Assembly (NCBI GenBank): GCA_013298945.1
Contig: JAAFJR010000001.1
Location: 1-64,000, forward strand
Length of the DNA: 64,000 nucleotides
Direction of reading: 5' to 3'
Source: Polaromonas sp.
GTDB taxonomy: Bacteria > Pseudomonadota > Gammaproteobacteria > Burkholderiales > Burkholderiaceae_C
Positions 1 to 8,542 of the stretch are shown one piece after another (position 1 is the first letter of the stretch; every line of letters starts with the position of its first letter). A program made the position numbers and the translations under genes. The notes under the pieces are model-generated. The model saw nothing but the letters and a program-made list of their open reading frames with translations. It was not told where the DNA came from and searched no databases.

Positions 1-364
1 AATCGCTGCCGGTGGTGGTAGCAAGCTCCATCTGCGCCAAGGTGCCTTGGCCGTGGTTAGGGTTGTTGGTAAAGGTGTACTGCGTCGCCGTGATGGTCAT
101 GAACGCTGGTATTTGCGCGTCATGCAGGATTTGATGGGGGTTGCCTATCCTTTGACCACCCATGTACAGCACGCCATCTGGGGTGTAGCCGCTGGTGGGT
201 GAGGTGTAGGTCGGAGCGGTATAGGTCGGTGGGCTGTATTGACCATTGGGCGCATATTGCGCATACGCCTGTGTGCTTTGCACCAGTGTGCCTAGCTGCA
301 TGCTCAAGAGCACCGTGTAGGTGATGGCTTGCTTAAAAAATCTAGCTAGGCTTGTGTGAATCAT
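1..364 (-). CDS. exported protein, N-terminal part (runs off window)
   Basis: I translated this by hand on the minus strand from the ATG at 364-362. It stays open to the window edge, giving 121 residues without a stop. The first ~32 residues look like a signal peptide: a basic start (R8, K11), a hydrophobic stretch, then an A-Y-A-Q cleavage-like end. After it comes a Tyr/Pro/Thr-rich low-complexity segment with a repeated P-T-Y-T pattern, then a more ordinary sequence. I do not recognise the family. The missing C-terminus prevents a functional call. Upstream DNA holds a pair of direct repeats (391-436) that may regulate it. Confidence 0.6.
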   Translation of the reverse strand, partial: MIHTSLARFFKQAITYTVLLSMQLGTLVQSTQAYAQYAPNGQYSPPTYTAPTYTSPTSGYTPDGVLYMGGQRIGNPHQILHDAQIPAFMTITATQYTFTNNPNHGQGTLAQMELATTTGSD

Positions 365-390
365 GAAAAAAGGAACTTAATCAATACAGG

Positions 391-436
391 TAAATGCTAT
401 CTATTCTGCATTGAATTTAGCTAAATGCTGACTATT
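391..436. repeat. pair of 15-bp direct repeats upstream of the exported-protein gene
   Basis: TAAATGCTATCTATT (391-405) and TAAATGCTGACTATT (422-436) differ at two positions and lie exactly 31 bp apart, about three helical turns. Between them is the 12-bp palindrome ATTTAGCTAAAT (415-426). The 365-609 stretch is AT-rich with no gene. The placement suggests an operator or promoter for the minus-strand gene starting at 364; this is inferred from position only. Confidence 0.4.
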
Positions 437-609
437 TTCCCTCAAATTTTTTATCTATTTGCAAAAAAGAAATCTATCTGAGGAATAGTTCACAGTTTCA
501 AAAAAGCAAATACTCATCAAACACTCATGGACTTGCGATTGGCAGAACTTTACTACTTATCACCAGCTAACGTAAACACACACTTATCGCTACTCAGCAA
601 ACCACAAAA

Positions 610-675
610 AACGCGCCAAAATCGCTGCAATTGACACGCATGGCACAAACCATGATGCAACGATTTTGGCGCGTT
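610..675. terminator. long nested inverted repeat, possible terminator
   Basis: AACGCGCCAAAATCG (610-624) is the exact reverse complement of 661-675, a perfect 15-bp stem around a 36-nt loop. The loop holds its own inverted repeat, GCATGG against CCATG. It lies just past the stop of the minus-strand gene at 691-1551. The loop is long for a classic terminator and the T-run is weak, so another role (recombination or RNA structure) is possible. Confidence 0.45.
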
Positions 676-690
676 GTCTTTGCGTAGGTG

Positions 691-1551
691 CTATGCCAAG
701 TGCAAAATCTGACGAATACCGTGGTCGATTTCTCCTAGTGAGGCTAGTTCGTCGAGGTTATGCGCGTCAAATGCTTCTGTGGTTTCAGCTACCCATTCTT
801 GTGCATCAGATTCGTTTATTTCAATATGATTTGCATTTATCAAGCCTGCACCATCGTCATAGCGCTGGCGTTTAAGCGCAAGTGCTGCCATAACATCTTG
901 GTGCTCCTTGGTCAGCATCCACTCGGTGCGTAATGGTAACAAGTCGATAAGGTCAGCCAAGAACGCTGCCTGATTTGGTGCGTCAATGTTTTGTACGAAT
1001 ACGTGCGCCTTAACCGTCCATTCGCCGCAAAACGCGCTGTAAATGATGGTAATACCGCCATCAAGGTAAATCTCAAACTCCGGCTCGTCATCGTAAAAGT
1101 GGAAACACGCGAGTTTGTGCTTCATGGCGCAGACCAGAATGTCCCATGTCAAAAGCGCAATCGGGTTACAGCTATTGAATGCGTAGCGCACCTCCTCATA
1201 AGCTCTGGGGCGTTTGAGTGCTGCTCCAAGCATCATGACTGAATCGAAAGACTTGGGGTCTGAGGGTGAACCTATAACAACGGTTTTGGCATGCCTTGGC
1301 AATGTATCAAGCAGACACGCAAAAGCATCTTCTGTGTAGTCATGTTCACCCTCGCAGTTGAACAAAATATCAACCTGCATCTGGCGGTCAATCCGAACCA
1401 CGAGGCTGTTGGAGAGCGCAATTAGATCAAAATCATCAAAGCGAACGCCCTTGGCTTTGGATTGACTTTGCGCTTGGTGGCAAGCGCGGAGCTTGAAGAT
1501 CACATCTAGCGCTTCAAGTTTGGGGTTTGGGGTGTTGAGAAGCAGTGGCAT
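691..1551 (-). CDS. hypothetical protein next to integrase
   Basis: A 286-residue acidic protein with no signal peptide, membrane segment or motif that I recognise. The start at 1551 is the only plausible ATG. It lies downstream of the integrase gene on the same strand, with 87 bp between them. It may be cargo of the element carrying the integrase, or a neighbour that was already there. The ORF is full length with no sign of decay. Function unknown. Confidence 0.6.
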   Translation of the reverse strand: MPLLLNTPNPKLEALDVIFKLRACHQAQSQSKAKGVRFDDFDLIALSNSLVVRIDRQMQVDILFNCEGEHDYTEDAFACLLDTLPRHAKTVVIGSPSDPKSFDSVMMLGAALKRPRAYEEVRYAFNSCNPIALLTWDILVCAMKHKLACFHFYDDEPEFEIYLDGGITIIYSAFCGEWTVKAHVFVQNIDAPNQAAFLADLIDLLPLRTEWMLTKEHQDVMAALALKRQRYDDGAGLINANHIEINESDAQEWVAETTEAFDAHNLDELASLGEIDHGIRQILHLA

Positions 1552-1638
1552 ATAAAGTCCTTAAACAGTTTTGACTGGACAAAATGTCCGAGTAGCAAAA
1601 TTGAGTCAGTCCTTTACAGAGCTTCTAATACAGAGCCT

Positions 1639-2943
1639 TTAATGCTTTAGTGGCTTCTCAGTTTTAGTTGTCTTTTTAGGCTTCACGCTAGAACCACAAT
1701 CACCAGAACCACAATACTCAGCCCAATCACGCATGAGCGCAAACCGCTTGTCATACAAATCACCCCGCGCATAGGCGGCAGCCACTTTGCTCTCCAACTG
1801 GTGCGCCAACGCAGCCTCCGCCACTTGGAACTCATGGTTGGTTTTTTCACCACACCAGTCGCGGAAGGTTGAACGCATACCATGCACGGTGACGTTAGCC
1901 ACCTCCATACGACGCAACACTGAGGACATCGCCATATTGCTCATAGCTGTCGCTTGCCCCGTACTTTTGTGCTTTTGAACGCTGGGGAACACATAAGTTT
2001 CACTAGAAAACGGTTTGATTGATTGCAAGATGTCAAGCGTTCTGTGAGCCAGCGGGACACGGTGCTGTCTTTTGGCTTTCATGCGTTCAGCGGGGATTGT
2101 CCAAAGATTGTTCTCAAAATCAAACTCATGCCACTGCGCCTCTAAGACCTCGGTGGTTCGGCAGGCCGTCAAAATCGTGAATTCCAACGCCCACCGTGCC
2201 ATGCCTTCTTGCAGACTGAGGCTTTGCATGAATTGCGGCATTTCGCTGTATGGCAATGCCGCATGGTGTTTACCTTCCCCAGTAACCAAGCGCTTAGGTA
2301 CGAGATGCTCAAAATGCCCTTTTAGTCGTGCAGGGTTATCACCCGTTCGCCAGCCTTGTACAGTTGCCCAGTCAATGATGGATTCGATGCGTCCACGCAG
2401 ACGTGAGGCGGTTTCGTTTTTGGTGAGCCAGATTGGAATAACAATCTTTTTGATGTCTTCTGTATGGATTTGTGCGATACCCAGCTTGCCAATGACGGGA
2501 AACGCATAGCTTGTGAGTGTGTTCGTCCATTGCTGGGCGTGCTTTACGTTTTTCCAAGAAGGGCGTTGCAGCTCGATGTACTCTTGGGCGCATTCCTCAA
2601 AGGTTTTGGTTTGCGAGGTTTGCAGGCGTTTCTTTTCTTCTAGGGCGCGTTCTAACGATAGTGGGTCTTGACCGTTGGCTAACAATTCACGGATTTCTTG
2701 TGCTTTGAGACGTGCGCTTTTGAGCGGAACTGCCGGATAACCACCCAGCCCCATTGTCTTTGCTTTGCCATTGCGCATGTAGCGGAACAGCCAGGAAGCC
2801 GTTGCTGTCTTACTGACTTGCAGATACAAACCACCACCATCACCGATGAGACTGCTGGCTATCTTCTGATTTTTGTCGTATTCTTTCTTTATCTTGCTGA
2901 GCGTGGATTCAAGTTTGAGGTCGTTGAGTTTGTTGATAGCCAA
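1639..2943 (-). CDS. P4-type tyrosine recombinase/integrase
   Basis: A 434-residue site-specific recombinase of the type found on integrative elements and prophages. The N-terminal part (about 25-95) resembles the DUF4102 arm-type DNA-binding domain, with its G-G-L-Y-L and G-G-Y-P patterns. A SAM-like core-binding region follows (about 110-205), then the catalytic domain. The active-site set is complete: R262, a Lys around 289-291, H354-x-x-R357, H381 and nucleophile Y391. A Lys-rich tail follows. Enzymes of this type usually insert at the 3' end of a tRNA gene, but no tRNA is visible within 300 bp upstream. The gene looks functional, yet almost no phage or plasmid genes are seen beside it. 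Confidence 0.9.
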   Translation of the reverse strand: MAINKLNDLKLESTLSKIKKEYDKNQKIASSLIGDGGGLYLQVSKTATASWLFRYMRNGKAKTMGLGGYPAVPLKSARLKAQEIRELLANGQDPLSLERALEEKKRLQTSQTKTFEECAQEYIELQRPSWKNVKHAQQWTNTLTSYAFPVIGKLGIAQIHTEDIKKIVIPIWLTKNETASRLRGRIESIIDWATVQGWRTGDNPARLKGHFEHLVPKRLVTGEGKHHAALPYSEMPQFMQSLSLQEGMARWALEFTILTACRTTEVLEAQWHEFDFENNLWTIPAERMKAKRQHRVPLAHRTLDILQSIKPFSSETYVFPSVQKHKSTGQATAMSNMAMSSVLRRMEVANVTVHGMRSTFRDWCGEKTNHEFQVAEAALAHQLESKVAAAYARGDLYDKRFALMRDWAEYCGSGDCGSSVKPKKTTKTEKPLKH

Positions 2944-3209
2944 ATAGATTCTCCGTACAAGGCAAGGGTGTAAGCAATGATAATCTTGTAGCTCATGGAC
3001 TTGTTGCTAATTGCCTTCAATGTTTTCGTACTATCAAATCAACATACAAAAGCTGATGGATATAGTCGAATTTTGATGGATAATAGCGGACAACGCGGTC
3101 TTTGTTAGCACTGTGCTTTCATTGGTAACGCGGGTATTGGCGGGGATTTGCGTTTGTTAATTAGTGCGACACCTTCTCCTCCATAACGAAATCAAGGTAG
3201 TGCTCAAAG
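2944..3209. other. gene-free gap between integrase and tatD-like gene
   Basis: This 266-bp divergent gap must hold the promoters of the integrase and of the tatD-like gene. I looked for a tRNA, a CCA end and direct repeats that could serve as an attachment site and found none. Confidence 0.5.
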
Positions 3210-4085
3210 ATGCAATGGATTGATACGCACTGCCACCTTGATGCGCCGGAGTTCAATGGTCTTTCAACCTTAGATGCCTCATTAGCCGGCGAATTACGGG
3301 CTTCATTACGCAATTCGGCGGCTATAAAAAACGTAGCAAAATGCGTTTACCCAGCCGTTCACCCGTTTAACTTCCAAGCCGTTCGTGAGCTTGCCCATGC
3401 GCATGGCGATGGCTACGCTTTGGGCATCCACCCTCTGTATGTGAAAGATGCGTCTGAAACTGATTTGACGCAGCTAGACTCCGAACTAGCCTTGCGCATG
3501 GATGACCCTAGGTTGGTCGCAGTCGGTGAAATCGGCTTAGATTTCTTCGTGCCCGAACTCAAAGTGAGCCCGCTGCGCAACAAGCAAATCCACTTTTACC
3601 GAGAGCAGCTGAAATTGGCGAAGAAGTACGACTTGCCTGTTGTCGTTCACGTCCGTCAATCGGCTGATGTTTTGCTGAAGGGCTTGCGCGATATTGCGGC
3701 TCAAAACCACCACTGGCGCGGCATCATTCACGCCTTCAACGGTAGCGACAGCCAAGCAGCGGCTTTCATCAAACTGGGTTTTAAACTCGGCTTTGGTGGC
3801 GCGATGACGTTTGACCGAGCGTTGCAACTGCGCCATTTGGCCGAAATGCTGCCCTTGGATGCCATCGTTTTAGAAACCGACGCGCCCGACATGCCGCCCC
3901 ATTGGTTGTATAAAACCGCAGCCCAGCGCGCCGCTGGTGAACCGCAAGGGCGCAATGAGCCAGCGCAGTTACCTCGTATCGCGCAGGTGTTGGCGGATTT
4001 GCGTGGCATTAGTTTGGAGAAATTGTCGCAGGCAGTTTGGGTTAATTCTTTAATGGCACTGCCGAAAATTAAGAATTTGCTATAA
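3210..4085 (+). CDS. TatD family metal-dependent hydrolase (DNase)
   Basis: A 291-residue TIM-barrel hydrolase of the TatD/YcfH/YjjV family, cytoplasmic metal-dependent nucleases acting on DNA or other phosphoesters. The metal ligands are all present: H7-x-H9 at the N-terminus, E107 (V-G-E-I-G-L-D), H147, H174 and D224 (E-T-D-A-P). Length is slightly above the usual ~260. Part of the excess is near residues 36-45 (A-A-I-K-N-V-A-K), where the DNA resembles half of the dispersed repeat of this window. Which TatD paralogue it is cannot be decided from sequence alone. Confidence 0.9.
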   Translation: MQWIDTHCHLDAPEFNGLSTLDASLAGELRASLRNSAAIKNVAKCVYPAVHPFNFQAVRELAHAHGDGYALGIHPLYVKDASETDLTQLDSELALRMDDPRLVAVGEIGLDFFVPELKVSPLRNKQIHFYREQLKLAKKYDLPVVVHVRQSADVLLKGLRDIAAQNHHWRGIIHAFNGSDSQAAAFIKLGFKLGFGGAMTFDRALQLRHLAEMLPLDAIVLETDAPDMPPHWLYKTAAQRAAGEPQGRNEPAQLPRIAQVLADLRGISLEKLSQAVWVNSLMALPKIKNLL

Positions 4086-4126
4086 ATAATGCAGCAGTTT
4101 TAACGGCATAAAATCGCATTATTCAA

Positions 4127-4168
4127 GGTATTTGTTGCCTGAGCAGCTATAAAAATCATAGTAAAAAT
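4127..4168 (+). repeat. dispersed palindromic repeat, copy 1 (intergenic)
   Basis: Contains TTTGTTGCCTGAGCAGCTAT followed by a short hairpin half ending in CATAG and an A-rich tail. Same family as copies at 10994, 34110, 35836, 36468, 54888 and 56868 and the in-gene copies. It ends 11 bp before the ATG at 4180. Confidence 0.8.
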
Positions 4169-4179
4169 CAATATAAAAC

Positions 4180-4935
4180 ATGAAAAAACAGACAAAAATA
4201 GCAGAGCTACCTGAAGTTAATTTCAGCGATTATGGTGATGTTCGCTGCTTGCACTTGGGGACAGAGTGGATTCAAGGCACGATGTTGATGGACTCGCCCT
4301 TTGATATTGAGCTGGAATACGTGCAACGCATGATGGCCTGGCTGCTTTTTGTCGACTCGGCAAGCGTGGCCAAGCGCCGCTCGATGCAACTTGGGCTGGG
4401 CGCGGCGACTTGCACCAAGTTTTGTTATAAAAAACTGCGCATGAAAACAACAGCGATTGAAATCAACCCGCAAGTGATCACAGCATGCCGCCTGTGGTTC
4501 AAGCTTCCGCCTGATGATGCCAAATTAGAAGTGGTTTTGGCCGATGCAGCGCTGGAGATTCAAAAATCGCATTGGCAAGGTCAAATTGATGCCTTACAGG
4601 TTGATTTGTATGATCACGAAGCGGCAGAACCGGTGCTGGACAGTGCCGAGTTTTACGCGAATTGCCGAAATTTGCTGACCGATGATGGCGTGATGACCGT
4701 AAATTTGTTCGGCCGTTCCTCTAGTTATCAGAGCACCGTTGACAAAATCGAAAAAGCGTTTGGAGCGGGAGCTGTTTGGGCGTTTAAACCTACGTGTGAG
4801 GGCAATACCATCGTTTTGGCACAGCGAATGGCGTCGGCACCAAAGCGCGAGGCGCTGATGGCGCGAGCCGAGGTCGTTCAAGCCAAATGGGGCTTGCCAG
4901 CAACAAAGTGGTTACGGGTGTTCAAGCAGCTGTGA
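4180..4935 (+). CDS. spermidine synthase-like protein
   Basis: A 251-residue protein with the AdoMet/decarboxy-AdoMet Rossmann fold of the polyamine aminopropyltransferase family. The nucleotide loop is at about residues 70-76 (L-G-L-G-A-A) and the acidic strand end follows in A-I-E-I-N-P. A conserved D-L-Y-D element sits near residue 145. It is shorter than bona fide SpeE (~285), and no speD is nearby, so it may be one of the many spermidine-synthase-like proteins of unknown substrate. The dispersed repeat directly precedes it, leaving room for only a very short leader. Confidence 0.8.
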   Translation: MKKQTKIAELPEVNFSDYGDVRCLHLGTEWIQGTMLMDSPFDIELEYVQRMMAWLLFVDSASVAKRRSMQLGLGAATCTKFCYKKLRMKTTAIEINPQVITACRLWFKLPPDDAKLEVVLADAALEIQKSHWQGQIDALQVDLYDHEAAEPVLDSAEFYANCRNLLTDDGVMTVNLFGRSSSYQSTVDKIEKAFGAGAVWAFKPTCEGNTIVLAQRMASAPKREALMARAEVVQAKWGLPATKWLRVFKQL

Positions 4936-5012
4936 AGAAGCCGTAATCTGCAAATTTTCATATTACAGAATAGGTTTTTGCGTTTTAAAAGAGAAAAGAA
5001 CAAGAAACTGGT

Positions 5013-5029
5013 AAAAACCCTAGGTTTTT
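5013..5029. promoter_or_regulatory. AT-rich palindrome upstream of tctB
   Basis: AAAAACC (5013-5019) and GGTTTTT (5023-5029) form a 7-bp inverted repeat with a 3-base centre. It lies between the spermidine-synthase-like gene and tctB, so it may be an operator for tctBA or a weak terminator. Not assignable to a known regulator. Confidence 0.35.
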
Positions 5030-5093
5030 TATTGAATGACACCAAACTTACTAGGGGATAATTAGAGTGTCGAAACTAATCAGAGGCAAACAT

Positions 5094-5582
5094 ATGGCAA
5101 TCAAGAGCCAAAAAGACTTTTTTTCAGGGTTGTTGTTCACAGCAGTAGGCGTTGCCTTCGCTTGGGGCGCTACAAATTACAGCGTAGGTACAGGTGCTCG
5201 TATGGGCCCAGGTTACTTTCCCCTCATTTTGGGTATCTGTATGGCTATTTTGGGGGCTGTTATTACTTTTAAATCTTTGGTCGTTGAAACTGCTGATGGT
5301 GAAAAAGTAGGCGCATTTGCTTGGAAACCTTTGTTCTTCATCATTGCAGCTAACTTAGTTTTTGGTATTTCTCTGGGTGGGTTACCCAGTATCAAACTTC
5401 CAGCCATGGGTTTGATTTTTGGTATTTTTGCGCTTACTTTCATCGCAAGTAACGCGGGCGAAGAGTTCAAATTTAAAGAAGTTGCCATTTTGGCGGTTAT
5501 TTTGAGTGTCATGAGCTACGCCGCTTTTATCTTGTTGTTAAAGCTTCAGTTCCCAGTGTGGCCAGCTTTTTTGACCGCTTAA
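5094..5582 (+). CDS. tctB: tripartite tricarboxylate transporter small membrane subunit TctB
   Basis: The small membrane subunit (162 residues from this start) of a TTT-type secondary transporter, which takes up citrate-like carboxylates using a periplasmic binding protein. Four hydrophobic segments are visible. The N-terminus has the family's K-D-F-x-x-G-L and R-M-G-P-G-Y-F-P patterns. I chose the ATG at 5094 because an AGAGG site sits 7 bp upstream and family members begin there; a GTG at 5067 is an alternative. tctA follows 27 bp later. No tctC-type gene is adjacent. Confidence 0.88.
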   Translation: MAIKSQKDFFSGLLFTAVGVAFAWGATNYSVGTGARMGPGYFPLILGICMAILGAVITFKSLVVETADGEKVGAFAWKPLFFIIAANLVFGISLGGLPSIKLPAMGLIFGIFALTFIASNAGEEFKFKEVAILAVILSVMSYAAFILLLKLQFPVWPAFLTA

Positions 5583-5609
5583 TAATTAAATAAAGACTGG
5601 ACATAAAAA

Positions 5610-7121
5610 ATGGAATTATTTAACAACCTAGCACTCGGATTTGGCGTAGCGTTCACGCCGATTAACTTGATGTATGCCTTCATCGGTTGCCTGTTGGGCA
5701 CTTTGATTGGCGTTTTGCCTGGCATCGGTCCTTTGGCAACCATTGCCATGTTGTTGCCAGCAACTTACGCTTTGCCACCCGTTTCAGCGTTGATCATGTT
5801 GGCTGGCATCTATTACGGCGCTCAATATGGTGGCTCTACAACGGCTATTTTGGTGAATTTACCAGGGGAGTCGTCCTCGGTGGTCACTGTTATTGACGGC
5901 TACCAAATGGCGCGAAACGGGCGAGCGGGGCCGGCGCTGGCAGCGGCAGGTTTGGGTTCATTTTTTGCGGGTTGCGTTGGTACCTTGGTACTTGCTGCGT
6001 TTGCCGTGCCTTTGACGGAAGTTGCTTTCAAATTTGGTCCGGCTGAATACTTTTCGTTGATGATTTTGGGCTTGGTTGGCGCTGTGGTGTTGGCTTCTGG
6101 CTCATTGCTGAAGGCTGTAGGTATGATTTTGCTGGGTTTGCTACTGGGTTTGGTCGGTACCGACGTGAACTCAGGCGTTGCTCGCTTCAGCTTCGATATC
6201 CCTGAGCTGACTGACGGTATTGGCTTTATTGTGATTGCGATGGGTGTGTTTGGCTACGGCGAGATCATCAGCAACCTGGGTAAGCACGAAAGCGAGCGCG
6301 AGGTGTTTACAGCTGATGTTAAAGGTTTGCTTCCTAACAAGGATGATTTTAAGCGTATGGTTCCAGCCGTCCTGCGCGGCACAGCGTTAGGTGCTGTTTT
6401 AGGTATTTTGCCTGGCGGCGGCGCGGTGATGGCTGCTTTCGCAGCTTACACAATTGAGAAGAAAACCAAGTTGCAACCGGGCGAAGTGCCATTCGGTAAA
6501 GGCAATATCCGTGGTGTGGCAGCTCCGGAGGCGGCTAATAATTCAGCATCGCAAACTTCTTTCATTCCTTTGCTCACATTAGGTATCCCACCTAATGCGG
6601 TGATGGCTTTGATGGTTGGCGCGATGACGATTCATAACATTCAGCCTGGCCCACAGGTGATGACTAGCAACCCTGAACTGTTTTGGGGTTTGATTGCGTC
6701 GATGTGGATCGGCAATGCGATGTTGATTATTTTGAACCTGCCTTTGATCGGTATTTGGATCAAATTGCTCAGCGTGCCATACCGTTGGTTGTTCCCTGCG
6801 ATTGTGCTGTTCTGCGCGATTGGCGTTTACTCTACCAACAACAACACGTTTGACATTTGGATGGTTGCCATCTTCGGCGTGATTGGTTATTTGTTCATCA
6901 AGCTAGGTATGGAGCCAGCGCCTTTGTTGCTTGGCTTTATTCTGGGGCCAATGATGGAAGAAAACTTGCGCCGTGCCTTACTTTTGTCGCGCGGTGACTG
7001 GAGCGTGTTTGTGACGCGTGGTTTGTCTGCGAGTTTGCTGGCTGTCGCGGTGTTGCTGTTGGTTGTGGTACTGTTGCCATCTGTCAGCAAGAAACGCGAA
7101 GAAGCATTTGTAGAGGACTAA
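5610..7121 (+). CDS. tctA: tripartite tricarboxylate transporter large membrane subunit TctA
   Basis: The large permease subunit (503 residues, about 11-12 membrane segments) of a TTT carboxylate transporter. The family glycine-rich signatures are clear: G-V-L-P-G-I-G-P near residue 40, Y-G-A-Q-Y-G-G-S-T near 70 and G-I-L-P-G-G-G-A near 268. Length is normal. It forms an operon with tctB and ends at a strong terminator (7131-7169). The substrate depends on the missing binding protein; the only such gene in the window is at 55821, next to tcuAB. Confidence 0.93.
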   Translation: MELFNNLALGFGVAFTPINLMYAFIGCLLGTLIGVLPGIGPLATIAMLLPATYALPPVSALIMLAGIYYGAQYGGSTTAILVNLPGESSSVVTVIDGYQMARNGRAGPALAAAGLGSFFAGCVGTLVLAAFAVPLTEVAFKFGPAEYFSLMILGLVGAVVLASGSLLKAVGMILLGLLLGLVGTDVNSGVARFSFDIPELTDGIGFIVIAMGVFGYGEIISNLGKHESEREVFTADVKGLLPNKDDFKRMVPAVLRGTALGAVLGILPGGGAVMAAFAAYTIEKKTKLQPGEVPFGKGNIRGVAAPEAANNSASQTSFIPLLTLGIPPNAVMALMVGAMTIHNIQPGPQVMTSNPELFWGLIASMWIGNAMLIILNLPLIGIWIKLLSVPYRWLFPAIVLFCAIGVYSTNNNTFDIWMVAIFGVIGYLFIKLGMEPAPLLLGFILGPMMEENLRRALLLSRGDWSVFVTRGLSASLLAVAVLLLVVVLLPSVSKKREEAFVED

Positions 7122-7130
7122 GTTCTTAAA

Positions 7131-7169
7131 CACATAAAAAAGGCATCTTCGGATGCCTTTTTTTATGTG
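7131..7169 (+). terminator. Rho-independent terminator after tctBA
   Basis: AGGCATC (7141-7147), loop TTCG, GATGCCT (7152-7158), followed by a run of T. The stem extends outward through A/T pairs to CACAT and ATGTG. Confidence 0.93.
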
Positions 7170-7211
7170 TCGCTTATGTATTGCGGCACAATAGTTGCAA
7201 AGATTACTTTT

Positions 7212-8504
7212 ATGCGCACACACCTTCATATCCAACAGCACCCCGCACGCGTTGCCCTGCACAACGAAATTCACGCCCGCCCGCCAGAGGCGATGACGGC
7301 GCCGGTTGCCATCTCGCATGTTGTGATGGTTTGTGATGTTGAACAACGCCAAGCCAGCCGCGAACATGTGGCAACCTTGTTACGCGACCACCATTTGCCA
7401 CCACCGGACGTTACCTCTACACATATTCGCGTTGATTTGGGTGGTTTTAGATTGCGCTGGGAGCTGCATACCGAATTCGTGACCTACACTTTCACGCGTG
7501 GCTTGGAGGGTGACACATTGGAGGAGCGAGAACCACAAACCGCGATGGATGTTGTACCGCAGGATTGGTTAGAAAAATTACCGGGTGAAGCGCTCACAAG
7601 CATGCATGTGTGGTGCTTGCCTACGCATGTGTTTGGCAGCAACGCTATCATCAAGCATGTGCTCAATGACGACACCTTGGTGGCTTCTACCGTGGCAGAC
7701 GGTTTTGGCGAGGTTTATACCGATTTTGCCATTCATGCAGATGGGTTTTCGCGTATGGTGCTGTTGACCGGCAGCTTGACGCCGCGTCGTTTGGGGCGAT
7801 TGGTGCAACGTTTGCTGGAGATAGAAACCTATCGCATGGCCGCCTTGCTAGGTTTACCTGCTGCGCGAGACGCAGGTAGTGCATTGGCCTATGCAGAGCG
7901 TGAGTTGGCCGAATTGGCGGAAGCTATTCGCACTGCAGACCGTAATGACGAGCCGCAGCTGCTAGACAGGTTGACCAAACTGGCGGGGCAGGTGGAAAGC
8001 CAATACGCCGCGACACATTCGCGGTTCTCAGCCAGCTCTGCTTACTTTGCACTGGTGGATGATCGGATTGAAGATATCAATGAGTCTCGCTTAGCCGGTT
8101 TACAAACCATTCGTGAATTCATGGACAGACGACTTACCCCCGCGCGCAGCACCTGCGAATGGGCCACGCGCCGGCAAGATGCCCTGTCGCAGCGTGTCTC
8201 CCGCATTAGCAACTTGCTGCGTACTAGGGTAGAAATTGAGCAACAACAAAGCAGCCAAGCGCTCTTGGCAACGATGAACGACAGGCAAGATTTGCAGCTT
8301 AAATTGCAATCGACTGTTGAAGGTTTGTCGGTCGCTGCTATCACCTATTACACCGTAGGCTTGATCAGCTACATAGCTAAAGGCGCACAAAAGCTGGGTT
8401 GGCCACTGAGTGGCGAGGTCACCGCTGCCATCGCCATTCCCTTTGTCGCATTTGGTGTTTGGTGGTCGTTGCGCCGCCTGCATAAAAAGATTGCTGGACA
8501 TTAA
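7212..8504 (+). CDS. DUF3422 family protein
   Basis: A 430-residue protein matching the DUF3422 family by its N-terminal H-N-E-I-H-A-R-P-P pattern. The middle is rich in charged helices. The C-terminus has two hydrophobic segments (around 375-395 and 400-425), suggesting a membrane anchor with the bulk in the cytoplasm. Molecular role unknown; the family is common in proteobacteria. I chose the ATG at 7212. The in-frame ATG at 7167 falls inside or beside the tctBA terminator and adds 15 unlikely residues. Confidence 0.82.
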   Translation: MRTHLHIQQHPARVALHNEIHARPPEAMTAPVAISHVVMVCDVEQRQASREHVATLLRDHHLPPPDVTSTHIRVDLGGFRLRWELHTEFVTYTFTRGLEGDTLEEREPQTAMDVVPQDWLEKLPGEALTSMHVWCLPTHVFGSNAIIKHVLNDDTLVASTVADGFGEVYTDFAIHADGFSRMVLLTGSLTPRRLGRLVQRLLEIETYRMAALLGLPAARDAGSALAYAERELAELAEAIRTADRNDEPQLLDRLTKLAGQVESQYAATHSRFSASSAYFALVDDRIEDINESRLAGLQTIREFMDRRLTPARSTCEWATRRQDALSQRVSRISNLLRTRVEIEQQQSSQALLATMNDRQDLQLKLQSTVEGLSVAAITYYTVGLISYIAKGAQKLGWPLSGEVTAAIAIPFVAFGVWWSLRRLHKKIAGH

Positions 8505-8542
8505 TTAACGACTAAAACTACTTGAGAAACTCCTAAAAATCT

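Noticed and set aside
610-675. Integron attC-like recombination site
   Set aside because: The inverted repeat resembles the shape, but the ends lack the GTTRRRY and RYYYAAC core motifs and no integron gene is present.
2944-3209. tRNA gene as integrase target
   Set aside because: No cloverleaf, T-loop or CCA end could be found in the gap.
3316-3344. Full repeat copy in the tatD-like gene
   Set aside because: Only the GGCTATAAAAAACGTAGC half is seen; kept as a weak possibility and not listed as a feature.
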